Origin: Microcebus murinus
Taxonomy: Eukaryota > Chordata > Mammalia > Primates > Cheirogaleidae
Assembly: GCF_040939455.1 (NCBI RefSeq)
Contig: NC_134136.1
Location: 74,228,001 to 74,292,000 of the forward strand
Length of the DNA stretch: 64,000 nt
Direction: 5' to 3'
The stretch's first letter is position 1; every line of letters begins with the position of its first letter. Below are positions 11,111-20,825 of the stretch, in pieces. The position numbers and the translations under genes are program-made. Below the pieces are notes generated by a model that did no database searches, was not told where the DNA came from, and worked only from the letters and a program-made list of their open reading frames with translations.

Positions 11111-12655
11111 ATTTAACTACTTCCTATAAAGCAGGACTTATTAGGAAATTTTGAAAGCAAGTTATTCCTTTGGGTCAGACAAATGGTGGCCTGAATCATT
11201 TACAAGATGTTTAAAATAGTATGGGTTAGAGTAATAATTTTATGATTCACATTTAATTCTTCCTGTCCTAAAATCAGCATGGTCTTTCTCCACTACAAGG
11301 TCAGATGCAAATTCTTTCCCCACTGTGCAAAAGAAATAGATTTTCATAAAATATAACCTGAAAGTGTGCTAAGAGAATTAATTCCATTTAGAGTACTATC
11401 ATCTGCCTTCAGACAACCTGGATTTTTCCATCTGTTTTATAATATTTTCTCTTTTTCTAATATGGTCTCATTCGGGGATTGAATTAAAAAATACTTTAGA
11501 TAAACCAAATTTTTCTTTCTTGATCTTCACCCTTTATTTTATTATGAAGGTTTATTTGGTCTCACAATGCTTATAATTTCACTAAGCCTTGGGACTAAGA
11601 CCAGCAAAAAGACGTTTTCCATGAGACAGTTATTAACCTGACAATGCTCATGGATTGTCACCCCACACAGCCTCCTTGTCCCTAGAGAAAATGTGAGCAA
11701 AGTTTCCCATGCACAATGCTTCTGAAGCTCTGGGAAGCTGTTCTCTTTCAGATACTCTAAAAAAATCATGAAATTATATCACCAGAATCAGTTCAATGCC
11801 AGTGGACCAGCTGCCGTTTTGTGCAGACAGATTTATCAGAGGGTTGAATGCTGAGAATAACATCAAGTATTGGGACATTGTAATTATGAATCCCAAATGG
11901 AAGAATTCACAACCAAAGATATCATCACAACATAATGCATCTGAATCTGTGTCCTCTGTTCCCCTAGGATAAAATATCACTATAACTTAAATAAGCAATT
12001 TATCTGCAGTGTCAGCCCTTAAAAAAATCATATTGAACATCCTCGGTTTTTCCTATGCTAAAATTTAGGGGAACACAAACACACATACACACACAAGCAC
12101 ACATATATATAAACTCACTTTTAGGATTTGAGAGTAAATGTAAAATACATATAGACAAAAATTTCTCATCATACGGATTCCAAAATCATTGTATTGACCA
12201 TTTTATTTAATTTATTACACATTATTAGGAAGTGTTCTGAAATTCTATGTGATAGTGAGATTGCTAGTTGTCATTTGAAAGGCTACATTAAATGGGGGTT
12301 AGCACACAAAACATCAACAGTAATATGTCACTGAAGTTCTAGTGTAAATGTCCAGTATTCTACTCAATTTTGGCAGAATTAACAACCTTTACATCTGAGA
12401 TTAAAAGTTCATCAGCTCTCACAGATAAATAGGAAAATTAGGTCATTTTAAGTTCCCTGCACCATGTGACACTACCTTTCTTCTTTCTAAGAATAGTAAG
12501 AGGGCTTCATTGAATCACATGCTAGATATTTCAGCTGAATTTTTTTTTTTTTCTCTTTCTTGGTTGGCAGATTTTCTCACAGAACTTTTTTCCTTTTCTA
12601 GTTTCTTTAATATAAACTTCCACCAATATTCAGTTATTAGCTATATTTTCCCTTT
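11110..12655. other. Unassigned AT-rich DNA
   Basis: No gene, RNA or repeat family recognised. A short CA-rich patch lies at about 12075-12110 and a T run at 12540-12552. Confidence 0.4.
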
Positions 12656-12659
12656 TCTT

Positions 12660-13510
12660 CATAACTCTGGGCAATTCCATCCATTGTTGAATTTTAAGTA
12701 CCATATGTGTAGTAATGATTTCCAAATATTAATCTCTAGTCCTGATCATTCTCCTTAATTCTAGACCCAAACACTCAACTACCAGCTACACTTTTTACTT
12801 ATATATCCAGTGATCATTAAAACTCCTCTCCAAAACTTAATACACTTTTCCAATCACCCTAACTTTTTCCACCTACTATACTCCCTTGTGCCATGAATAA
12901 TGTCACTATCAAAACATACTATAAATTTCTAATCCTCCACTATTCATATATATGTAGCTAGCAAACAAATCCTTCTGAGTTACTTTGATCTTTATCTCTT
13001 GTCTTTCCTCAAAGCCACTTCTCAAATTCAGACTCTATTCCTCTGCTGGCATATTGTATAGCCCCCTCCCTAACTGGCCTTTCTACTTCCAGTATCTCTG
13101 TTGTCATTTTTCACATTATTATTCAATATACCTTCTAAACATGTAGATCTGATCAAGCTTCTGTTCTATTTCTTATTCAAAATGCTCCGTAGTGCACATA
13201 TTCTAATGCAAAACCTCATACAATATAAACACAATGTTCTTTTCAGCTTTATTTTCCTTCTAATAATATTGGCATATTTGCCATGCATGGGGGAAAAAGG
13301 CCTCAATTCTTCCAATTTGGGCATTAGCTCCAGACTTTGTCACATCCAGGAATTCTATACTTGCATTCCCATGCTCTGAAATTATGGTCCTATTTACCTT
13401 AGAAGACACAATTCAAATGTTTCTTCCTCCATAAAATCTTCTCGTATCTCCAAGTAGTACATAATTTATCATTACCTTTCACATAAAACTTTCATAAATG
13501 TGTAAAAGAA
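12660..13510 (+). mobile_element. L2 LINE fragment (plus strand, 3' half)
   Basis: The stretch follows the L2 3' region in order: the 'CTAACTGGCCTTTCTACTTCC' neighbourhood (about 13068-13092), the GATCTGATCAAGCTTCTGTTC neighbourhood (about 13146-13170), the CTTAGAAGACACAATTCAAATG neighbourhood (about 13400-13420) and TCTTCTCGTATCTCC near 13440. It ends tail to tail with the minus-strand L2 that follows. All frames are broken. Confidence 0.65.
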
Positions 13511-13534
13511 CCTTTTTATTAATTAAAAAAATCA

Positions 13535-14560
13535 TTTAATGAGTATCTTGAGTTACTACTATGTGTGAAGCACAAGAGTTGTACTGGTGACCAATAGAAA
13601 CCAACTCCCTACTTATAGGAGGCTGGCATTCTATTGGTGAGATAAATAAACAAGGGCCCCAGTTAAGAAGATGCTATCATGTTACAAAGTTCTGTGACTT
13701 CAGATCAGCTCATTAGGAAGGAAATCCCTAAGGAAATGACATTTGAGTTGAGCCTAAATGATGGGCAGAAGCTGACCATGTGAAGTTAGTCATGGAAAGC
13801 ATTCCAGATACAGTCAACAGCAAGTAAAATTCCCTGAAGGGGAGAAAAAAGTATTCAAGGGAAAGAAACGAACTGCATTCCTGAAGTGCATTGAGTTGCT
13901 ATTTAGATATTTACTAAGCATTTACTATGTGCAAGGTGCTCAACAAAACAGAGATGTTCCTTGTTCTTAAGTGGAGTTAGTATAATGGACCAAACTTATA
14001 GTGACCTAACAATAACACAAACACATACTGAAACTGTGTTAAATTCTATGAAGGAAATGTAAAGGAAGGGAATCTGATGAGCTTGTGAAGTAGCAAAATG
14101 GAGATTTCCAGGCAATTGTCATATCTGTAGAGGTCAGAGAAGAGGTCTAGGCTGAAGATAATAATTAGTCCTTAATACATAATTGAGTAATTAAAGTCTT
14201 GGCGGAAAAAAGGGCTCAAGATGAAGACCTATGGAAACCCAACATTAAGAATCAGATACCCAACATTAAGAATGAAGATAAACTCACCAAACAGCCCCAA
14301 AAGGAGAGGCCAGAGAGATAGGAGGAAAACCAGAGTAACAGAAGTTGAGATGTAAGAGCTTTAACAAGGAGGGAATTAAGACTTTGGTCAATACAGTTGA
14401 GAGATCTGAAAAGTATCTACTAGATTGTGCAACAAGGAAGTCATTGGTAAAGCTGAGAGAAATCAGTGTTGGTGGAGTGGTGGGGACAGAAGAAAAACTA
14501 GAAAGTGTTAAGGAGAAATGAGTGGTAATGAAGACATGATTTATAGACACTTATTTTCAG
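13535..14560 (-). mobile_element. L2 LINE fragment (minus strand) with reverse-transcriptase relic
   Basis: The 3' end is at about 13540, where the plus strand reads like the reverse of the L2 tail. Later landmarks such as GACATTTGAGTTGAGCC and GGGCATTCCAGATACAG-type words follow in L2 order. On the minus strand, 14550-14284 still reads as L2 RT with TPPTLISLSFTNDF and CYSGFPPISLASPFG, which correspond to the family's TPPTEI..TND and LSWFSSYLTG regions. There is no intact frame. A small local duplication of CCCAACATTAAGAAT lies at about 14238-14275. Confidence 0.68.
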
Positions 14561-14724
14561 GAACTTGGCTATAAGCAGTGATGGAGTATTAGCTACTAGA
14601 ATAGCCTTAATTAAAGTGATCTCAGCATCATTTGCATATTACCAAATGATGTAAACTTCTTCATTGATTTAAAACTCTTTTTTCCTTCTCTTAATTATGT
14701 GTTATTTGATTGCCACCATTATTT

Positions 14725-14845
14725 TCATTTTCAACCACTGTAAGTAACTATAAGGTCACACAGCTTAGAAGTAGCAGAACTGAGTACAGAAGCTATGTTT
14801 TCTGATTGCAAGTTGAATGTACTACAGGCTACCACCAGTCTAAAT
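14725..14845 (-). mobile_element. MIR SINE fragment (minus strand)
   Basis: Contains AAGGTCACACAGCTTAGAAG and a TTCTGATTGCAAG block, the reverse of the MIR core. MIR is an ancient tRNA-derived SINE common to mammals. Confidence 0.65.
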
Positions 14846-16424
14846 CCGTATTCTAGATCTCTCTTTAAAATATAAAGAGGTGGGTTCTCCTGAAGGAAAC
14901 TTTTTACCAACCTATCAATGATGGCTTTAGGGGAAATTTTTATATTCTGCAGTGATTTTGAATGAGATCCTATAGGCAGACATGTAAAGGCAATCACCTA
15001 AAGATGACAGCTTTCAATCACAAATCCTTACCAATAGCACTAAACCTGGGGCTTTCATTATCATCAGTTACATAGAAACAAATAATTTTTGGAGATGCAA
15101 ATAATTATGTTTTCCTCAGGAATTGGCTTCGAAACACACACATATTTGCATAACAAATATTCAGTTTTTAAAAATTATAACAATAGTAAGTTATCCATAA
15201 TCACATTTGTAATTGTTTCTGGTGCTCTAAACCCACTATAGAGAAACATCTATGAGTCATTATAAACTCATAGCATGAAAGAGTTAGAATAGACCATAGA
15301 TGTCTTGGTACTGAACATTGTCATGGTTCTATGATAGAAAGCACAATACTGTAAAATACTTTAAACAGAAGAAAAGACTATTGTGCATTGTTCCTTTATG
15401 TAAAAATAATATCTGGAAGTTTTCTTTCTTTTTCCCAGTTCTTGGATGGATATTATATGAGTATAATGGAATACACATCATTGTCTATAGCCCTACTATT
15501 TTGCTAATTTGAGGGAATTCTCCCAAGTAATTAATTTCATAATATTTACCTGCAAACATTCCCATTTCTAATATTTTTAAGGAATTATGAGTAAAAACTG
15601 TTTAGTCACAAAATTGCATTAAAATGTTAAACAGAAAGCATTACATGACAGAAGTTAAAGTTTGGATAGCTTCTATGTAGACATCAACAGGTAAAAGAGT
15701 GATCTTAGTCTAAGAAACCCATTTAATTTAGTCACTGTCTTTATCATTTTATTCCTTATTCAAGTGTGGGGATAAAGCCACTTCCTTAGACTTTCAAACT
15801 ACATTGATTACCCTTTGGCTGCTGTGTTCACATTCTGAATATTAACTGGACTTCACTACATGTGCCAAGCCTTGGCCTTGGTCAGGCATGTTCTCTCTCA
15901 GCTCCACTTTAGTATGTCCATCATCCAGCCATCTCTATATCTACCAGTATCACCAAAACAGTGCTTGTTTATGGCTGGTCAAGTGGAAGCGTATACATCA
16001 ACTCTCCTAAATTCTGAAAAACAAAATGGGTTCTGAATATTAAAGAGAAAAACCCACTGCAAAAAGTCAGTGTTAATTGCACTCATATTAATTGTGCTGA
16101 ATAAGGCACAAGGCAAAGAGCACAGGTGCTCCTTCTTCATTGTCATTTATAGATTTATAGTTTAAGATACATAGTATCTATCTGTGTATCTTATATGTAA
16201 ATATACATATATGTATATATAATATATGTACACACTCAGGAGAGCATACTAGAGAATAAGAGAGTAAAACCTGACACATGTCAAGAGGGAGAGCAAAGGA
16301 GAAATATGGTTTGAATAACAAATGGAAACAAAGAGTGAGTAGAGAGCTTAATCAGAAAAAAGAAAGGATACTGCTTTATAAATAAAATGCATATTTGACT
16401 CTTCTTTTAATCATTAGACTTTAT
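14846..16424. other. Unassigned AT-rich DNA
   Basis: No gene or repeat recognised. A short TA/ATGTATAT-rich patch lies at about 16195-16230. Confidence 0.4.
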
Positions 16425-16800
16425 GTTTTAAAATAGTTTTGAAATTAGAGAAAAACTGCACAGATAGTACAGAGAATGCCCACATACCCCCACTTCCCCT
16501 CCCTACCCCTGGTTTCTCCTATTATTAATATATTCCATTGGTGTGGTATATTTGTTAGAATTAATTTACTGTGATAATTGATACATTATTACTAACAGAA
16601 GCCCAAGTATGGATTTACATTAGGGTTCTCTCTTTGCATTGTACAGTTCTATAGATTTTTGACAAAAGCATAATGTCATGTATCCAACATTACAGTATGA
16701 GATGGAATAGTTTCACCATCATAAAAATTCCTTGTGCTTCACCTATTCATCTCCATTTTACTCTCTTTTAAACCTATCATTAATACAATTATGTGATCAA
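16425..16800 (-). mobile_element. Ancient L1M fragment (3' UTR, minus strand)
   Basis: The plus strand reads as the reverse of an L1M 3' UTR: GATAGTACAGAGAATGCCCA, a C-rich patch near 16480-16510, then TTGTACAGTTCTATAGATTT. It resembles the relics at 10830 and 54893 but is diverged and truncated. Confidence 0.55.
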
Positions 16801-17042
16801 GTTCAAATTAAACCAAGTGTTTTAAATCAATTGAATTTGTTAATGCAAAGCACAGTTATAACATGTAGATAGCTTTCTATTTTTATTTTAACATATTTAA
16901 AAAACTGTCAAAATAAGTTTTCAGTATATAAATAATCTTTTTAAGAGCATGATGTCATGGATATTTTAATTATTTTGATTGTGATAAGAATTCCACAAAG
17001 CATATGTACATCAAAAACATCGAGATGTACATCTGAAATATA

Positions 17043-18195
17043 GTCAGGCATATCCATAGTTTTATTATTATTCACTTTATTAGGCTTCACAGATAATTCA
17101 TTTTATACAAATTGAAGGTTTATGGCAACCCTGGTTCAAGCAAGTCTATCAGTACTACTTTTCCAACACTTTGTGTCTCTCTGTCACATTTCGGTAATTT
17201 TCAAATATTTCAAACTTTTTCATTATTATTGTATCTGTTAGGGTGATCTGCTGTGATCAGTGATCTTTGATGTTACTATTCTAATTGCTTTGGGGCATCA
17301 TGAACAGCTATATAATATGGAAAACATCCATAAATGTTGTATATTCTAGCTTCCCCACCAACCAGCAATTCTCCATCTCCTTTGGCCTCCCTATTCCCTG
17401 AGACACAATAATATTCAAATTAGGCCAATTAATAACCCTACAGTGGTGTTCAAGTGAAAGGAATGGTTGCATATCTCTCACTTTAGATCAAAAGCTAGAA
17501 ATGATTAAGCTTAGTGAGGAAGGCATTTAAAAACCTGAGTTAAGCCAAAAGCTAGGTCTCTTGCAACAAAGAGTTAGCCAAGTTCTTAATGCAAAGGAAA
17601 AATTATTGAAGGAAATTAAGAGGGCTACTTCAGTGAACAAATGAATGATGAGAAAGTGAAACTACCTTTTTGGTGATATGGAGAAAGTTTTAGTAATCTG
17701 GATAGAAAATCAAAAAACAGTAACAGCATTCCTTTAAGCCAAAGCCTAATCCAAAGCAAGTCCTTAACTCTCTTCAATTCTATGAAGACTGATAGAAGTG
17801 AAAAAAAAAATTCAGAAAAAAAATTGAAGCTAGCAGAGTTTTATTCATGAGGTTGAAGGAAAGAAGCCATCTCCATAACATAAAAATATAAGATGAAGCA
17901 GAAAGTACTGGTGTAGAAACTGCAGGAAATTATACAGATCCAGTGAAGATATTTGAGTAAGATGGCCACACTACACAACAGATTCTAATGTACATGAAAC
18001 AGCCTTCTGTTGGAAAAATATGTCATCTAGGACTTTCCTAGATAGAGAGGAGAAGTCAATGCCTAGCTTCAAAGCTTCAAAACACAGGCTGACCTACTTC
18101 ATAAGGGCTAATGCCGCCAGTCACTTTGAGTTGAAGCCATTGTTTATTTACCATTCTGAAAATTCTAGGGTCCTTAACCACCTTGGGACCAGTGT
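17043..18195 (+). mobile_element. Tigger1 DNA transposon, left arm
   Basis: The element begins with an inverted-terminal-repeat-like CAGGCATATCC at 17045, next to a TA. It follows the Tigger1 left end in order: TTTATGGCAACCCTGGTTC, the 'GTGATCTTTGATGTTACTAT' region, AATAACCCTACAGTGG and the transposase N-terminal region. The right arm is at 24976-25765, so the two arms bracket the L1-3 insertion. About 500 bp of the central transposase, including most of the catalytic core, is missing between the arms. Confidence 0.85.
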
Positions 18196-18202
18196 CAACT
18201 AA
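17430..18202 (+). pseudogene. Tigger1 transposase relic, N-terminal part
   Basis: Tigger transposases are pogo-like: N-terminal CENP-B-type helix-turn-helix DNA-binding domains followed by a DDE catalytic domain. This relic covers the DNA-binding part (QKLEMIKLSEEG-like, about 17490-17525) and the start of the catalytic part (SSRTFLDREEKSMPSFKASK at about 18023-18082, then FELKPLFIYHSEN). The usual start codon region is deleted just before GTGTTCAAGTGAAAGG, and several frameshifts interrupt it. Similarity ends near 18195 and the following 160 bases are not Tigger-like. Human CENPB and the TIGD genes belong to the same superfamily, but this copy is dead. Confidence 0.8.
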
Positions 18203-18356
18203 AGTCGATAGCCACAGATGAACATGCATAGTGACTTTAGCCGACAGCTGTGATATGACTTTTCTAATTTTTCATTTATCAAAATAAAATTGTGAACATT
18301 TAAAAATAACATAATGAAAACATATATGTATATGTTGCCTATTCTGATGTACATTA
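18196..18356. other. Unidentified filler between Tigger1 and L1-3
   Basis: About 160 AT-rich bases replace the expected catalytic region of the Tigger1 transposase. I do not recognise their origin. They could be a diverged internal Tigger segment, or filler at a deletion that preceded the L1-3 insertion. Confidence 0.4.
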
Positions 18357-18364
18357 CAAGTAAA

Positions 18365-19791
18365 GCTGCCTGTAGAAGTGAGAAGATGGCGGACGAATAA
18401 CACCGCTAGACAGAGTGTCTCTGCAAAAAAGACAGATTCTAGCAGAAATTACAGAAAGAAGCAAGAAGACGAGCATACAGCAGACAAGGGCTGGAAGGAG
18501 GGGTACCTGAGACCCCGGGAGACTCCACGGGAGGAGGCTGCGGAGGAAAACTGGAGGCTGAGACCACCGGAGCAGCCCGGAGACCAGTGGCAAGGGTAGG
18601 TGGATTTGCTGTTTCCCCTCCCCTGCATTCGGGATTGCTGGAGGGCTCCCCAGCGGGTGGAGAGACCTGCGGACACCAGCCCAGAGACAGCCGCCACCTG
18701 ACAACGGTGAGCCTGTAGCAGACGTGGCACCAGGTTCCCAACTTCCTCCGGGCACCTCTGTGTGCACAGACCCGAGCCGCGCGGCAGGCTCCACATTGCC
18801 TCCTCCTCCCCTCCGCCAACCCTACCCGCGGCTGCCCAGAGAGATAATACAGCCACCAGCCACAGGCACCTCCAGGGAACTGGACTTTCCCGTTTGGGAC
18901 CCTACACCTGACTCAGGGGAACTCAGACTGTGAGCTCCCTACCCGACTGCCCTCCCAGGTGCTGCTGGCAGCGTGTTCCCAGGAGAACGGTGCCGACTCA
19001 GAGGCTGAGAGACATAGACGCAGCTTGGGCTCCCTGTGGGTGAATTGGGACCAGAAATCCTCTCCCTGGTGGGGATACAGTTTGAACTCTGGGACCCAGA
19101 GGTCGGACCTGAAGACCAGATCCCCTGCACCAAGGGCTAGCATTGCCTGGGGCACAGAAGGGTTATACGTGAACAGCGTACTGAGGTGTGTGTGCCTCCA
19201 GAGGTGGATCGGCGTCCTATAGAGCAACCCTCCTTCAAGGAGGAGGCTGTGCGCCCAACCCAGGTAGCGTTCCTGTGCAGGGAAACTCCCCGCCAGCATC
19301 ACAGTCCAGGGAGGCCTGGTGGCTTGTGGTCTGGCCTGCTGGCAGAGGCCCAGGAGTAGCTGCAGAGTTGGGGAGGGTGGAAAGAAGCGAGGCCCGCTCC
19401 AGACTTCGGGTCTCAGACAGCCCCACCCTCACACACAGACTTTCTGGCTGAGCCAGACCATTCCAGCCCAGCCCTGACATCTTTCCCTGGAAGCAGAGAC
19501 CAGAACTTTGACCCCTGCTAATGGCCTGAGGGCAGGCTTACCCAACCCAGCTCCGCCCAGAACAAGAGCTGTTAACAGGACACAAAATCAAGAGTATAGC
19601 CTGTTCCTCCAAGCAAACGCCACCTACTGACAGGGATGGCATCTTGCACAGCCTTTCCACAGCACTCACTGACTCAATAAACAGGGAGTGGCCCAATTTC
19701 ACCCACAGACACAACCTAATGCCTCAGACACTAAACAAGGTGTGTGAATACCCAAACAATAAACTAAGGAAAGAAACAACAACTGATCGAC
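18365..19791 (+). promoter_or_regulatory. L1-3 5' UTR (internal promoter)
   Basis: A GC-rich, CpG-containing leader of about 1.4 kb, in strong contrast to the AT-rich flanks. It starts with a YY1-type site and ends in an A-rich stretch immediately before the ORF1 ATG. By family knowledge it drives transcription from its first bases. No long frame with a known domain lies in it. Confidence 0.8.
18383..18392 (+). promoter_or_regulatory. YY1-type site at the L1-3 5' end
   Basis: AAGATGGCGG within about 20 bases of the element start. The human L1 promoter has the same motif at the same place, where YY1 directs accurate initiation. Inferred by analogy. Confidence 0.55.
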
Positions 19792-20784
19792 ATGGGAAGA
19801 AATCAGCGAAAGAACTCAGGAAATATGAAGAACCAAACGGAAAACACACCCCCAAAGAGGAGCACCAGCCCCCTAGAAACGGACACCAACCAAAATCAGG
19901 CAACCAATATGACAGAAGAGGAATTTTGTATGTGGATCATAAGAACACTCACCCAGCTGCAACAACAACTCAATAACCAACACAAAGAAACCACCAAAAG
20001 CCTCCAGGATATGAGAAAAGAAATAGACACAATGAAGAAAAGTGTAACCAAACTCCTGGAAATGAAGAATCAATTCAGGGAACTAAAAAATACAGTGGAA
20101 ATTCTCAAGAACAGGGTAGATGAAACAGAAGAAAGAATCTCAGAGCTTGAAGATAACACTCTCCAATTAAATAAATCAGTCACAGAAATAGAGCAGAGAA
20201 ACAAGAGAAAAGAGCAAAGACTACAAAAGCTGTGGGATTATGTGAAGAAACCTAATGTGAGGGTCATAGGGTTACAAGAAGGGGAAGAAGACAACACTCA
20301 AAGGTTGGACAAGCTGTTTGAAGATATAATAGAGGAAAATTTCCCAGGCCTTGCTCAAAATCTTGATATACAAGTTCAAGAAGCTCAGAGGACCCCTGGG
20401 AGATTCAATGCAAACAGGAAGACGTCACGATATGCAGTCATCAGACTGACCAAAGTATCAACTAAAGACGCCCTTCTAAGAGCTGTAAGACAAAAGAAGC
20501 AAGTAACATACAAGGGAAAGCCAATTCGAATAACATCAGACTTCTCTAATGAGACTTTACAAGCAAGGAGAGACTGGGGCCCCATTCTCACTCTTTTGAA
20601 ACAAAACAATGCCCAGCCTAGAATATTATTCCCTGCAAAACTAAGCTTCATATATGAAGGAGAAATGAAAACATTCTCAGACAAGCAAAGGCTCAAAGAA
20701 TTCACCAAGACAAGACCAGCCCTACAAGAAGTACTTAAAACAGCGTTATGCACGGAACATCATAATAATAATCCACAAATATAA
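19792..20784 (+). CDS. L1-3 ORF1 protein (L1 RNA-binding chaperone), intact
   Basis: ORF1p trimerises, coats L1 RNA in cytoplasmic particles and acts as a nucleic-acid chaperone during target-primed reverse transcription. The frame of 330 codons is uninterrupted. Residues 1-41 are polar and Ser/Thr/Asn-rich. Residues about 42-148 form a heptad-rich coiled coil (LTQLQQQL..ITKLLEM-type pattern; RISELEDNTLQLNKS). Residues about 152-245 are the RRM-like domain (NVRVIGLQEGEE, then FPGLAQ). Residues about 246-315 are the C-terminal domain (KGKPIRIT, then RRDWGPILTLL and FPAKLSF). The ATG of MGRNQRKN is used because it is shared with L1-2 and L1-8. Length fits L1 ORF1 (about 330-340). ORF2 starts 41 bases after its stop. 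Confidence 0.92.
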   Translation: MGRNQRKNSGNMKNQTENTPPKRSTSPLETDTNQNQATNMTEEEFCMWIIRTLTQLQQQLNNQHKETTKSLQDMRKEIDTMKKSVTKLLEMKNQFRELKNTVEILKNRVDETEERISELEDNTLQLNKSVTEIEQRNKRKEQRLQKLWDYVKKPNVRVIGLQEGEEDNTQRLDKLFEDIIEENFPGLAQNLDIQVQEAQRTPGRFNANRKTSRYAVIRLTKVSTKDALLRAVRQKKQVTYKGKPIRITSDFSNETLQARRDWGPILTLLKQNNAQPRILFPAKLSFIYEGEMKTFSDKQRLKEFTKTRPALQEVLKTALCTEHHNNNPQI

Positions 20785-20825
20785 AAACAACCAAAACACA
20801 AAGATATTAAAGGTCAGATATTACA

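Noticed and set aside
20385..20753. 122-codon open frame antisense to L1-3 ORF1
   Set aside because: Exact antisense shadow of a conserved coding region. The same frame appears in L1-2 and L1-8 for the same reason.
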